A stretch of DNA of 64,000 bases, taken from Rhodoferax sp. OV413 (GTDB taxonomy: Bacteria; Pseudomonadota; Gammaproteobacteria; Burkholderiales; Burkholderiaceae_C). The stretch lies in contig NZ_FNJA01000004.1 in assembly GCF_900104385.1 (NCBI RefSeq), forward strand, positions 124,001 to 188,000, given 5' to 3'. Below are positions 20,601 to 29,272 of this stretch, one piece after another. The translations under genes were made by a program, and so were the position numbers. The stretch's first letter is position 1. The number at the start of each line of letters is the position of its first letter. A model generated the notes under the pieces. That model was not told where the DNA came from. It did not search any database and was given only the letters and a program-made list of their open reading frames with translations.

Positions 20601-20881
20601 ACGGTCAGGGTCATCACGCCGTCGGTCGTGGCCTGGCTGCCCATGTAGAGCATGCCTTCCACGCCGTTGATGCTTTCTTCCAGTGGCGTGGCCACGGTTT
20701 CGGCAATCACCTTGGGATTGGCACCCGGGTACTGGGCGCGCACCACCACGGAGGGCGGCGCGACCTCGGGGTATTCCGAGATCGGCAGGCTGCGCAGTGC
20801 GATCAGGCCGGCGATCAGCATCAGCAGCGACAGCACGCCGGCAAAAATCGGCCGGTCGATAAAGAATTTAGATAGATTCAT
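17621..20881 (-). CDS. RND multidrug efflux pump, MexF/BpeF-like
   Basis: 1086 residues, full length for the HAE-1 family, slightly long at the C-terminus (a proline- and histidine-rich tail of about 35 residues). The start MNLSKFFIDRPIFAGVLSLL, the proton-relay aspartates in GIVVDDAIVVVENVER and two large periplasmic loops are visible. Details such as GANPKVIAETVATPLEES and YDMNYLRNYAVLNVKD resemble MexF/BpeF, which export chloramphenicol, fluoroquinolones and trimethoprim in pseudomonads and Burkholderia. Substrates here are inferred only. It sits between the adaptor and channel genes, 23 nt downstream of the adaptor. Confidence 0.95.
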   Translation of the reverse strand: MNLSKFFIDRPIFAGVLSLLMLIAGLIALRSLPISEYPEVAPPSVVVRAQYPGANPKVIAETVATPLEESINGVEGMLYMGSQATTDGVMTLTVTFKLGTDPDKAQQLVQNRVSQAEPRLPEEVRRLGITTIKSAPDLTMVVHLASPNNRYDMNYLRNYAVLNVKDRLARIQGVGQVQIFGGGDYSMRVWLDPQKVAQRGLSASDVVAAIRGQNIQAAAGVVGASPGLAGVDMQLSINAQGRLQSEEEFGEIIVKTGADGAITRLRDIGRLEMGAADYSLRSLLNNDPAVGMGVFQAPGSNALDISANVRKTMDELQKNMPEGVEFRIAYDPTQFVRASITSVVHTLLEAILLVVLVVILFLQTWRASIIPLLAVPVSVIGTFAVLHILGFSINALSLFGLVLAIGIVVDDAIVVVENVERNIEAGLTPRDATYRAMREVSGPIIAIALVLVAVFVPLAFISGLTGQFYKQFAVTIAISTVISAINSLTLSPALAALLLRGHDAPKDALTRFMDKTLGWLFRGFNKMFNRGSEAYSGGVKNVIGRKTLMLVIYLALIGVTFGLFKAVPSGFVPAQDKQYLIGFAQLPDGATLDRTEDVIKRMGEIVKKNPNVEDAIAFPGLSINGFTNSSNSGIVFATLKPFAERTRADQSGGAVAGQLNQAFGSIQDAFIAMFPPPPVAGLGTTGGFKLQLEDRGSLGYDEMDKAVKAFMAKAYQTPELAGLFTSWQVNVPQLYADIDRTKARQLGVPVTDIFDTMQIYLGSLYANDFNKFGRTYSVRVQADAPYRARAEDVGLLKVRSTTGEMVPLSALMKVNASFGPERAMRYNGYLAADVNGGPAPGYSSGQAQDAIERIAAETLPKGMAFEWTELTYQEILAGNSALLVFPLAILLVFLVLAAQYESLTLPVAIILIVPMGLLAAMTGVWLHGGDNNVFTQIGLIVLVGLSAKNAILIVEFARELEFAGRTPVQAAIEASRLRLRPILMTSLAFIMGVLPLVLSTGAGAEMRSAMGVAVFSGMIGVTAFGLFLTPVFYVLMRRLAGNKPLKLHGAVPDGVEAPIVPVHSGHGMHGGSTARPVLAAPVQPLD

Positions 20882-20904
20882 GGTGTGTACTCATCAGATC
20901 CAGA

Positions 20905-22137
20905 TCAGGACTGCGCAGCGCCATCGCGCTTGGCTTGCGCTTCGGGTTTAGCGTCCATGGACACAGGTTGCGGGCTGACCAAGGCGCCGGGGCGCACGCG
21001 CTGCAGGCCGTTGACCACCAGCTTCTCGCCAGCGGCCAGGCCCTTGCTGACGATGCGCAGGCCGTTCACCGATCCGCCCAAGGTCACCTCGCGGTAGGCC
21101 ACGGTGTTGTCGGCACCCAGCACCATGACAAACTTCTTGTCCTGGTCGGTGCCCACCGCGCGCTCGTTCACCAGCAAGGCCGACTGGGCTTGGGCCTGGC
21201 CCATGCGCAGGCGGGCAAACTGGCCGGGCATCAGGCTGCCATCGGCGTTGTCGAACACCGCGCGGGCCCGCACCGTGCCACTCTTGGCATCCACCTGGTT
21301 GTCGACCAGCTGCAGCCGGCCCTTGAACGGGGTGTCGGTGGTAGCGGCCGTGCCCATTTGCACGGGGATGCTGTCCAACGCACGCGTGCCGCCCTGGCCA
21401 TGCAAGCCCTTGAGGGCGCGGGCAATCACGCCCTCGTCGGCGTCAAAACTGGCGTAGATCGGGCTGATCGAAACCAGCGTGGTCAGCACCGGCGCGCCCG
21501 GGCCGGCGGCCACCAGGTTGCCCACGGTGACCTCCAGCTTGCCGACGCGGCCAGATACCGGCGCCCGCACCTGGGTGTAGCCCAGGCTCAGGCGGGTCGA
21601 CTGCAACGCGGCCTGGGCGGCGCGCAGATTCGCCTCGGCTTCGCGCAGGCTGTTGACCCGCTCGTCCAGCTCGCGCTGGGCAATCGCGCGCTCGTCCCAC
21701 AGGCGCTTGGATCGCTCGTGTTCGCTGCTAGCATGCGACACGCGGGCCTGGGCGGCGGCCACCTGGGCTTCGCTGCGCTCGACTTCGGCGGCATACGGCG
21801 CGGGATCGATGGTGATCAGCAGGTCGCCCTGCTTGACCAGCGCGCCTTCGCGGAAATGCACGGCCTGCACCGCACCGGCGACGCGCGAACGGATGTCGAC
21901 CCGCTGCACGGCCTCCAGCCGACCCGAGAACTCGTCCCAGGCGTTGATCTGGCTGGATTCCACGGTGGCCACCGACACCGGGATGGCTTGCGGCGCTGCC
22001 GGGCTGGGGCCGGCCTCGGCCGGGGTTTGCAGGCCGAACACGATGGTCGCCGCAGCCGCGACCGCGGTCAGCGAGGCGGCGGTGGTCCAGAGGGCGCTGC
22101 GGTAGGTGAAGGAGTTGGAGGATTTGGATGCGGACAT
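20905..22137 (-). CDS. RND efflux periplasmic adaptor (membrane fusion protein)
   Basis: 410 residues with one N-terminal membrane anchor (about 20-42, TTAASLTAVAAAATIVFGL) followed by a biotinyl-lipoyl fold (VDIRSRVAGAVQAVHFREGA), alpha-hairpin and beta-barrel. ATG 22137 is preceded by GAAAGG; the open frame upstream to 22185 lacks a site. It is the first gene of the pump operon and couples the inner-membrane pump to the outer-membrane channel. The upstream neighbour on this strand is the odd hydrolase-like gene, 105 nt away. Confidence 0.93.
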   Translation of the reverse strand: MSASKSSNSFTYRSALWTTAASLTAVAAAATIVFGLQTPAEAGPSPAAPQAIPVSVATVESSQINAWDEFSGRLEAVQRVDIRSRVAGAVQAVHFREGALVKQGDLLITIDPAPYAAEVERSEAQVAAAQARVSHASSEHERSKRLWDERAIAQRELDERVNSLREAEANLRAAQAALQSTRLSLGYTQVRAPVSGRVGKLEVTVGNLVAAGPGAPVLTTLVSISPIYASFDADEGVIARALKGLHGQGGTRALDSIPVQMGTAATTDTPFKGRLQLVDNQVDAKSGTVRARAVFDNADGSLMPGQFARLRMGQAQAQSALLVNERAVGTDQDKKFVMVLGADNTVAYREVTLGGSVNGLRIVSKGLAAGEKLVVNGLQRVRPGALVSPQPVSMDAKPEAQAKRDGAAQS

Positions 22138-22242
22138 GGCGGGCCTTTCAAAGAACAAAAACAAAACAGGAATGCGGCGGCCCACCTGGGCGCCAGAGCA
22201 GCCAGGAAGGCGGTGGTTTACGGAGGGTTTAAGCGGTGCGGG

Positions 22243-23148
22243 TCAACAACTGGTCGCCCCATCGGCGACCGGTTTGCCCGGCTTGGATGGCTTGATGCTG
22301 GGCTGCGTGGCGTCAAAAAACGCGCGGAACTGCTGCAGCACGGCTGGGCCGCAGGCGCACTCGCTGCTGATCGGCGCGGTCAGCGCGTCGGGCCAGCCCT
22401 GGGCCGTCGACAGCAGGCTGTAGGTCACGGCGATGCCGGCAGCGCGCAGGCGTTCGGCATAGGCGCGGGCTTCATCGCGCAGCGGATCGTCAGGGCCGCT
22501 GAGCACCAGGGTAGGCGCAATATTCGCCAGGCGGCGGGCGATGCCGGGTACGGCGTAGGGATGCTCTGCATCCATGGCGCAGCGCAGGTACTGGTGCCAG
22601 CCATCCGCATATTTGCAGCTGTCGGCGCAGCCGGCCGCCATGCGCTGGGCGGCGGCGGCGCGCAAAGACGCGGTGCCGACGCAGGGGTCGAGCATGGGCG
22701 ACAGCAGAATCTGCCCGGCCAGCGGCGGGTGGCCGCGGTCGCGCGACATCACCGCCACCGCGGCGGCCAGGTTGCCGCCAGCTTCTTCGCCGGCCAGGAA
22801 CACACGGGCGCCCTGCCCGGCCAGCTTGACCCGGTGCTTGTAGACCCAGGCCAGCACGTCGTAGCCGGTTTCCACACCTTCAGGGAAAGGATGGACCGGC
22901 GCCAGCGGATAGGCCACCGACACCACCACCGCGCCGGCGCTGGCCAGCAGCCGGGCCACGGTCGCGCCGTTGTCCAGCCCGCCTTTGACAAACGCCCCGC
23001 CGTGGAAGTGCACCACCAGCGGCGCCGCACCGCCCGGCACGCGCTTGCCGTACATGCGCACATCCACCGCGGGCCGCTGCTCTAAGGCAATGCGGGTGTC
23101 GGCTTCTTCAATCGCGGCGGACTTGGGGGTGCTGGAACGGGGTGACAT
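22243..23148 (-). CDS. HSL-type alpha/beta-hydrolase fold protein, catalytic residues replaced
   Basis: 301 residues with the hormone-sensitive-lipase fold. The oxyanion motif HGGAF (49-53) and the acid-turn DPLRDE (221) are kept. However the nucleophile elbow normally read GDSAGG is GEEAGG here (120-125), so Ser is Glu122, and the histidine of the usual HGF/HGW turn is Gln250 (AQGWPD). Two of three triad residues are therefore missing, while the rest of the fold is intact with no frameshift. A sensor, scaffold or ligand-binding role is more likely than ester hydrolysis. It lies between the RND operon and a divergent LysR regulator, so a role in efflux regulation is possible but unproven. Confidence 0.8.
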   Translation of the reverse strand: MSPRSSTPKSAAIEEADTRIALEQRPAVDVRMYGKRVPGGAAPLVVHFHGGAFVKGGLDNGATVARLLASAGAVVVSVAYPLAPVHPFPEGVETGYDVLAWVYKHRVKLAGQGARVFLAGEEAGGNLAAAVAVMSRDRGHPPLAGQILLSPMLDPCVGTASLRAAAAQRMAAGCADSCKYADGWHQYLRCAMDAEHPYAVPGIARRLANIAPTLVLSGPDDPLRDEARAYAERLRAAGIAVTYSLLSTAQGWPDALTAPISSECACGPAVLQQFRAFFDATQPSIKPSKPGKPVADGATSC

Positions 23149-23317
23149 GGTGTTGACCTAGGGAGGTTCGGGTATGTGAAGAAATGTAGTGCGTAGCCGG
23201 CGTTGCATAAAGAGGGGGTTTTAGGACTTCTCTGTTTCTGTTTTGCCAACAATCGAGCATCTTTACCATGCGAAGATCCGGCACAGCCTGTGAAGGCCAA
23301 GAGTAAGAGGAAAACCT

Positions 23318-24226
23318 ATGGACCAGATACTGACCATGCGCGTGTTTGCAAGGGTGGTGGAGGCAGGCACGTTTACCAAGGCCGCCGATTCGCTGGCCCT
23401 GCCCAAGGCCACGGTGACCAAGCAGATCCAGCACCTGGAAGCACGGCTGCGCGTCAAGCTGCTGAACCGCACGACCCGCCGCGTCACGGTAACGGCCGAC
23501 GGCGCCGCCTATTACGAGCGCACCGCCCGCCTGCTGGCCGACCTGGATGAACTGGAAGCCAGCATGGGCAATGCACAGACCAACCCGCAGGGGCGCTTGC
23601 GGGTCGACGTGGGCTCGTCCTTGGCCAGCCTGCTGATCATCCCGGCCCTGTCGACCTTCTTCGACCGCTACCCCGACATTCAGCTGGACCTGGGCGTCAG
23701 CGACCGGCCGGTGGATTTGATCGGCGACAACGTGGACTGCGTAATCCGCGGCGGCGAGCTGCTCGACCAGTCACTGGTGGCGCGGCGCATCGGCAACCTG
23801 CCGATGATCACCGTGGCCTCGCCCGACTACCTGCGCCGCTTCGGCATGCCGCCCGAACCGCAGGCCCTGGAGCACGGCCACCGTATGGTGAACTTCTTCT
23901 CGCCACGTACCGGGCGGATGATGCCGAACGAGTTTGCCAAAGACGGTGTGGAGCTGGCGCTGGACAGCAGCTACCGCATCGCCGTGAACGAGAGCAATGC
24001 CTATATGGCGGCCGCGCTGGCCGGGCTGGGCGTGTCGCAGATGGTCACCTTCATGGCCGCGCCGCACCTGGCCGACGGCACGCTGGTGCAGATCCTGCCC
24101 GACTGGGCCATACCGTCCATCCCCATCTACGTGGTGTATCCGCCGAACCGCCACCTGAGCGCCAAGGTGCGCTCGTTTGTGGACTGGGCGGCGGATTTGT
24201 TTACCAAGCACCCGCATCTGCAGTAA
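23318..24226 (+). CDS. LysR family regulator, CrgA/AaeR-like
   Basis: 302 residues. The winged-helix N-terminus (MDQILTMRVFARVVEAGTF, then KATVTKQIQHLEARL) and the PBP2 effector domain are typical of the CrgA-like branch of LysR proteins. An AGAGGAAAACC ribosome site precedes the ATG. It diverges from the hydrolase-like gene and the RND pump, like MexT/BpeT next to their pumps, and is the best candidate regulator of them; the 169-bp gap is relatively AT-rich around 23200-23290. Effector unknown. Confidence 0.88.
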   Translation: MDQILTMRVFARVVEAGTFTKAADSLALPKATVTKQIQHLEARLRVKLLNRTTRRVTVTADGAAYYERTARLLADLDELEASMGNAQTNPQGRLRVDVGSSLASLLIIPALSTFFDRYPDIQLDLGVSDRPVDLIGDNVDCVIRGGELLDQSLVARRIGNLPMITVASPDYLRRFGMPPEPQALEHGHRMVNFFSPRTGRMMPNEFAKDGVELALDSSYRIAVNESNAYMAAALAGLGVSQMVTFMAAPHLADGTLVQILPDWAIPSIPIYVVYPPNRHLSAKVRSFVDWAADLFTKHPHLQ

Positions 24227-24247
24227 GGTAGTGCCAGCTGAAATTTA

Positions 24248-24309
24248 TGCTTTTTCGGCCTCTAGCGCATATTCCACCAGCGCAAGCAGCTATTAAATAG
24301 ATAGCAAAT
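24248..24309. repeat. Interspersed repeat copy 5
   Basis: Well-preserved copy: GGCCTCTAGCGCATATTCCA, CCAGCGCAAGCAGC and a TATTAAATAGATA hairpin. It lies just after the LysR stop. Confidence 0.75.
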
Positions 24310-24425
24310 CTGTATCCTGGTTACGTCCATGGACCCGTGCAACACGACGCTGCGGCCCCATGCATGGCCCCCCGATGGCGGAGGACAATCCGTCCCACCC
24401 CAACCACCCCGTACGGAGGCCCGGC

Positions 24426-25010
24426 ATGCCGCAAGACCCGCTCTCGCACCATCTGACGACCATGGCCTACAACAACGCCTGGGCGAACCACCGGCTGCTG
24501 GCGGCCTGTGCGCGGCTGGACCCCACCGAGTTTGTGGCGCCGCGCAGCGGCTTCTTCCCGTCCATCCGGGCCACGCTCAACCACATCCTGACGGTGGACT
24601 GGTTCTACGTGGACGCCTTTGAGCGCGAGGCGCGCGGCGAACCGCCCCACCCGCGCATCGCCGAGTTTTTTGAAGTACCCGAGCCCTGCGACAGCTGCCA
24701 GGCGGTGCAGGCAGCGCAGCGCGCTGTCGATGCCAGACTGATCGCCTACTGCCAGACGCTGGGCGATGCCAGCCTCTCGCGCGTGGTCACCATCCTGCGC
24801 CCCACCGGCACCCAGCAGGAAACCCGCACCCGTCTGCTGGCCCATGTGTTTGAACACCAGATCCACCACCGCGGCCAGGTACACGCCATGCTGTCCAGCA
24901 CCGCCGTGCCACCACCGCAGCTGGATGAATTCTTCTGCACCATGGACGCACCGCTGCGCCGGCAGGATTTCGCCGAGCTGGGCTTCAGCGAAGCCGCCAT
25001 CTGGCCTTGA
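24426..25010 (+). CDS. DinB family metal-dependent protein
   Basis: 194 residues with a four-helix DinB/YfiT-like fold. Metal-binding histidines are seen in LNHILTVDWFY (near 58) and in FEHQIHHRGQVH (near 140). Some family members are thiol-dependent transferases or hydrolases; most are unassigned. ATG 24426 is set by a GGAGG ribosome site six bases upstream; an ATG at 24360 in the same frame has none. It ends 14 bp before the convergent LysR gene. Confidence 0.85.
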   Translation: MPQDPLSHHLTTMAYNNAWANHRLLAACARLDPTEFVAPRSGFFPSIRATLNHILTVDWFYVDAFEREARGEPPHPRIAEFFEVPEPCDSCQAVQAAQRAVDARLIAYCQTLGDASLSRVVTILRPTGTQQETRTRLLAHVFEHQIHHRGQVHAMLSSTAVPPPQLDEFFCTMDAPLRRQDFAELGFSEAAIWP

Positions 25011-25024
25011 GCCTCCGTAAGGGC

Positions 25025-25951
25025 TTACACAGCCGGCTCTGTAGCGGCGGTGCCAGCGCCCTGGCTCTGTTCGCGTATCAGCGCCACCAGCGCGCGCAAG
25101 CCGGCAGGCAGGTGGCGCCGGCTCGGGTAGTACAGGCACAGGCCGGCGAACGGTGGCGTCCAGTCTTGCAATACCCGCTGCAGGCGTCCGTCGGCCAGGT
25201 ACGGCGCCACATTCCATTCGGTCAGATAGGCCAGGCCCACGCCAGCTAGCGCGGCCTCCAGCATCAGGTTCGGCTCGTCCAGGGTCAGCGGGCCTTGCAC
25301 ATCCACCTGCTGCGACTCGCCGTGCCGCGCAAATTCCCAGCGATAGATGGCACCGCTGGGCATGCGGCTGCGCACGCAGCGGTGGGTGGCCAGATCGGCC
25401 GGTGTACGCGGCGCCGGATGGGCCGCCAAGTAGGCGGGTGTGCCCACAACGGCAAAGCGCTGGCTGGGGCCAAACGGCACGGCCACCATATCCTGCGGCA
25501 CGGTTTCCGCCAGGCGTATGCCGGCGTCGAAGCCATCCACCACGATGTCCACCAACCGCCCTTCGGTGACGATATCGACCTGCATGTCGGGGTAGCGGCG
25601 CAGGTATTCGAGCACGATGGGCGCCATCACCTGGCGCGCCGCGCCCACCGAGGTGTTGATGCGCAGCGTGCCGGCGGGGGTATCGCGGTGGCTGCTGGCC
25701 TGCTCCAGCGCGCCGCGGATGGCCGACAAGGCCGGGCCGACTTCGGCCACGAACTGCTCGCCCGCCTCGGACAGCGACACGCTGCGGGTGGTGCGGTGGA
25801 ACAGTCGCACGCCGATGCGGGCTTCCAGCGCGGCCACGGTTTGGCTCAGCGCCGAGCTGGACATGGCTAGTTCGGTCGCAGCCGCGCGGAAGCTGCGGTG
25901 CCGGGCCACGGCCAGCACGGCTTCGAGTTCGGTCAGTCCTGAAGAGCGCAT
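25025..25951 (-). CDS. LysR family regulator, divergent from aldehyde dehydrogenase
   Basis: 308 residues. The helix-turn-helix (TELAMSSSALSQTVAALEAR) and effector domain are typical of LysR proteins. It starts 101 bp from the divergent aldehyde dehydrogenase gene and the gap holds a perfect 6-bp-arm palindrome, so it probably controls that gene. The last 15 residues are alanine/threonine-rich. Confidence 0.88.
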   Translation of the reverse strand: MRSSGLTELEAVLAVARHRSFRAAATELAMSSSALSQTVAALEARIGVRLFHRTTRSVSLSEAGEQFVAEVGPALSAIRGALEQASSHRDTPAGTLRINTSVGAARQVMAPIVLEYLRRYPDMQVDIVTEGRLVDIVVDGFDAGIRLAETVPQDMVAVPFGPSQRFAVVGTPAYLAAHPAPRTPADLATHRCVRSRMPSGAIYRWEFARHGESQQVDVQGPLTLDEPNLMLEAALAGVGLAYLTEWNVAPYLADGRLQRVLQDWTPPFAGLCLYYPSRRHLPAGLRALVALIREQSQGAGTAATEPAV

Positions 25952-25973
25952 TGTTTAAGTTCCATACACAGCG

Positions 25974-25989
25974 CATGCAGCTTTGCATG
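25974..25989. promoter_or_regulatory. Candidate LysR operator
   Basis: CATGCAGCTTTGCATG is an inverted repeat with CATGCA/TGCATG arms and a 4-bp centre, in the gap between LysR and aldehyde dehydrogenase. Assigned from position and symmetry only. Confidence 0.4.
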
Positions 25990-26052
25990 GCTTATCAAAG
26001 CAATCCTACACCGCTAATCTTCCAGCCATCCCCCAAAACCCCAGGAATCCAC

Positions 26053-27477
26053 ATGCAAACCATAGCCACCATCTACATCGACGGCGCCTTCGTCACACCA
26101 CACGGCGAAGAGCTGTTTGATCTGTTCAACCCCGCCACCGCCCAGGTAATTGGCCAGGTGCGCCTGGCCGACGCCGAAGATGCGCGCCGGGCGATTGCAG
26201 CTGCGAAACGCGCCTTTCCGGCCTTTGCCGCCACCGGCAAGGCCACGCGCATCGCCCTGCTGCGGCGCATGCATGCCGAGGTGCTGGCCCGCGGCGAGGC
26301 ACTGACGGCCGCCATCGTCGAAGAGTACGGCGCTCCGGTGTCCCGCGCGAAATGGATGGCCGCCCACGCGGCCAGCGTATTGCTGGACGCGGCGCAGCTG
26401 CTGGAGGGCTACGACTTCCAGCGCCGCGCGGGCAGCGCCGAGGTGGTGATGCAGCCGCTGGGCGTGGCCGGGCTGATCACGCCCTGGAACAGCAACGCTG
26501 GCTTCATCTGCGGCAAGCTGGCTGCGGCCCTGGCGGCCGGCTGCACGGCCGTGGTCAAGCCCAGTGAGATGAGCGCCGGGCAGACCCGCATCGTCAGCGA
26601 GGCGCTGCACGCCGCCGGCCTGCCACCGGGCGTGTTCAACATCGTCACCGGCCGGGGCGAAACCGTGGGCGCCGAGATTAGCGCACACCCAGACGTGGCG
26701 AAGATCTCGTTCACCGGCTCCACAGCAGTGGGCAAGACCATCTTGCGCGCCGGCGCCGACACGCTGAAGCGGGTGACGCTGGAACTCGGTGGCAAATCGC
26801 CCGTCTTGCTGTTCGACGATGCCGACCTGGCCACGGCCGTGCCGTTGGCCATCCAGGCCGGCTTCATGAACAGCGGCCAGGCCTGCATTGCCGGCACCCG
26901 CATCCTGGTACCGCAGGCACGCCTGGCCGAGGTTGAGGCGCTGGTACAAACCGTGGTCGGCAACACCCGGGTCGGCGACCCGCGCGCCGCCGATACCGAA
27001 GTCGGCCCCATGGTCAGCCAACGGCAATGGGAGCGCGTGCAGCGCTATATCCGCCTCGGCATCGACGAGGGCGCGCAACTGCTGGTCGGTGGCGAAGGCC
27101 TGCCGCCGGGGCTAGAGGCCGGCTGGTTTGTGCGCCCGACCGTATTTACCGGCGTGCACAACCAGATGCGGATTGCCCGCGAAGAAATCTTTGGGCCGGT
27201 GCTGGTGCTGATTCCCTACCGCGACGAAGAAGAAGCCATCGCGATTGCCAACGACACGCCCTACGGCCTGCAGGCCTATGTGCTGTCGTCCAAACCAGAG
27301 CGCGCCCGGGCCGTGGCGGCGCGCATCGACGCGGGCCGTGTGCTGGTCAACACCCTGGCGCACGAGCCGCTGGCACCGTTTGGTGGTTTCAAACAATCGG
27401 GCATAGGGCGCGAATACGGCCTGTTCGGGCTAGAGGCGTTTCTGGAGCCCAAGTCGGTACTGGGTCTGCACGCTTGA
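26053..27477 (+). CDS. Aldehyde dehydrogenase family protein
   Basis: 474 residues, the usual size. The active-site pair is present: Glu244 in ELGGKSP and Cys278 in NSGQACIAGTR, with the nucleotide-binding FTGSTAVGK segment. ATG 26053 lies where the conserved fold begins (YIDGAFV); an upstream in-frame start at 25951 would overlap the LysR gene. The protein oxidises an aldehyde to the acid with NAD(P)+; the substrate is not evident. Control by the divergent LysR is likely. Confidence 0.92.
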   Translation: MQTIATIYIDGAFVTPHGEELFDLFNPATAQVIGQVRLADAEDARRAIAAAKRAFPAFAATGKATRIALLRRMHAEVLARGEALTAAIVEEYGAPVSRAKWMAAHAASVLLDAAQLLEGYDFQRRAGSAEVVMQPLGVAGLITPWNSNAGFICGKLAAALAAGCTAVVKPSEMSAGQTRIVSEALHAAGLPPGVFNIVTGRGETVGAEISAHPDVAKISFTGSTAVGKTILRAGADTLKRVTLELGGKSPVLLFDDADLATAVPLAIQAGFMNSGQACIAGTRILVPQARLAEVEALVQTVVGNTRVGDPRAADTEVGPMVSQRQWERVQRYIRLGIDEGAQLLVGGEGLPPGLEAGWFVRPTVFTGVHNQMRIAREEIFGPVLVLIPYRDEEEAIAIANDTPYGLQAYVLSSKPERARAVAARIDAGRVLVNTLAHEPLAPFGGFKQSGIGREYGLFGLEAFLEPKSVLGLHA

Positions 27478-27484
27478 GTTTGGG

Positions 27485-27543
27485 TGTTTTCGGCCTCTGG
27501 CGCTTATTCCACCAGCGCAAGCGGCTATGCATTCGATAGCAAT
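27485..27543. repeat. Interspersed repeat copy 6
   Basis: Clear copy (GGCCTCTGGCGCTTATTCCA, then GCTATGCATTCGATAGC hairpin) filling the gap between the convergent aldehyde dehydrogenase and diguanylate cyclase genes. Confidence 0.75.
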
Positions 27544-27556
27544 CTAGCGTATCGGC

Positions 27557-29272
27557 TTAATCCGCCGGATCTGAAAAGAAGCGGAAAGCATCGCGCCCGG
27601 CGAGCTTGGCGTTGTACATGGCCTGGTCGGCGTTGACCAGCATCTCCGACGCGGTTTGCCCGTCTTGCGGGAAGCGGCTGATGCCGATGCTGGCGGTGAC
27701 GCACAAGGTGTGCGACTGCACGCGGATCGGCTCCTTCAGGCCCAGCAGCAGCTTCTCGGCGATCACGGTCAGGTGTTCGTTGGGTGCGGGCGCGCCCAGC
27801 AGCACCACGAACTCATCGCCGCCCAGGCGGGCCACGGTATCGACCTCGCGCGTCATCTGCTGCATGCGTTCGGCCATGGTCTTCAGCACCACATCGCCGA
27901 CCTCATGGCCCAGGCTATCGTTGATGGACTTGAATGCGTCCAGGTCGATAAACAACAGGCATGCCTGCGAGCCATAGCGGCGGGCGTGGGCCAGGGCCTG
28001 CTCCAGCCGCTCCTGGAACAGGCGGCGGTTCGGCAGGTCGGTCAGCATGTCGTGCTGGGCCAGGTGTTCCAGCTCTTCCTGGTTGTCCTGCAGATCGGCC
28101 AGTTGCTGGTTGATCTGGTAGTGCATCTGGTGGAAGCTGCGCGCCAGGGTGCCTATCTCGTCCTGCCGTTCCAGGGGCAGTTCGCCGGGCTGCTGGCCGT
28201 TGGCAAACCGCTGGGCGGCGCGGGTGATGGCATCCAGCGGGCGGGTCCAGGCGCGCGCCAGTAGCAAGGCCAGCAGCACGCAGGCCAGGCACAGACCGGC
28301 AACGATTTGCAGTATCACCTTGCCCAGTTGTTGCGACTCTTCCAGCACCTGGTCCAGAGGCTGGGCCAGGCCCAGGACCAGCCGGTTCTCGGTCGACGCA
28401 ACGGCGATCTTCTGCTCGATGAAGGCCGCCACTACCGGGTCGGCGGCGTAGCTGTCGGTTCTGGCTTCAAACACCACCTGGTCTTGCTGGCCCTCGACCA
28501 CAGCCAGGGTGGGTGGGAATTCGTCCTGCACCAGCGTGCGCCGGCCTTTGTCGAAGCCAAAGGTCTTGCTGCTGTCCGGGTGGACCAGGATGTCGCCCTC
28601 GCCGTTCGCCAGAAACAGCTTGAACACTGGCGGCAGATCGGCAGCTAGCAGGGCGAACATGCCGTTCAAGTCGACGTTGACCACCACCACACCAATGGCC
28701 ATGCCTTGCACGTCCATCACCGGCATGGCCAGCTGCAGCGTGGGCTGGTCCAACCCGGCAGCACCACTGCCTTCGTGGTTGATGGTGATGCGCGACAAAT
28801 AGATGGCACCGGCCGGCAGCTTGAGGGTTTCGGCCACATAGGGGTAATGGCCTTTTTCCTGCAGGTCGTCGCCGTGCACGCGCAGCGCCATCCGGCCCAC
28901 GCGGTCGACCCGCACCTGCTCCAGCCCGTGGTCGCTGGCCGAGATCACCCGCAGCTGCAGGTAGGAGGGGTGGGCGTCCATCAGCAGCGCGAGCAGCGTG
29001 GCCAGTTGCTCGGCTTCGGCTTCGTTCGGCCGCTGCAGCACCGACACCACGCTGGGGTGGCGGGCCAGCACCTGTAGATTGCGCGAGATTTCTTCGTGGG
29101 TCAGCAGGATGCGCCGGGCCAGCACCTGGGTGGATGTCAGCAGCTTGTTCTTGGCCGACGCCACCAGCAGGTTGCGGCTGGTCTGGTAGGCATAGAAGCC
29201 GGTCAATCCCGCGGCCAACACCCCCACCAGCGCCAACAGCAGCGCCAGCTTGGCGACGATGCCGAACCTCAT
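27557..29272 (-). CDS. Membrane diguanylate cyclase: dCache-HAMP-GGDEF
   Basis: 571 residues. An N-terminal transmembrane helix (about 8-28), a large periplasmic Cache-type domain, a second helix (about 313-336), a HAMP-like segment and a GGDEF domain (ARLGGDEFVVLL) with an REVD inhibitory site. The start ATG overlaps the stop of the preceding binding-protein gene by 4 nt, so the two are translationally coupled. Because no transporter subunit is present, the binding protein most likely delivers its ligand state to the periplasmic domain of this cyclase. Confidence 0.9.
   Translation of the reverse strand: MRFGIVAKLALLLALVGVLAAGLTGFYAYQTSRNLLVASAKNKLLTSTQVLARRILLTHEEISRNLQVLARHPSVVSVLQRPNEAEAEQLATLLALLMDAHPSYLQLRVISASDHGLEQVRVDRVGRMALRVHGDDLQEKGHYPYVAETLKLPAGAIYLSRITINHEGSGAAGLDQPTLQLAMPVMDVQGMAIGVVVVNVDLNGMFALLAADLPPVFKLFLANGEGDILVHPDSSKTFGFDKGRRTLVQDEFPPTLAVVEGQQDQVVFEARTDSYAADPVVAAFIEQKIAVASTENRLVLGLAQPLDQVLEESQQLGKVILQIVAGLCLACVLLALLLARAWTRPLDAITRAAQRFANGQQPGELPLERQDEIGTLARSFHQMHYQINQQLADLQDNQEELEHLAQHDMLTDLPNRRLFQERLEQALAHARRYGSQACLLFIDLDAFKSINDSLGHEVGDVVLKTMAERMQQMTREVDTVARLGGDEFVVLLGAPAPNEHLTVIAEKLLLGLKEPIRVQSHTLCVTASIGISRFPQDGQTASEMLVNADQAMYNAKLAGRDAFRFFSDPAD

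Noticed and set aside
17675-20875. Plus-strand open frame of 1066 codons
   Set aside because: Antisense shadow of the RND pump gene; composition is His/Gln-rich and no domain is seen.
20935-23085. Plus-strand open frame of 716 codons
   Set aside because: Shadow of the adaptor and hydrolase-like genes, crossing their intergenic gap.
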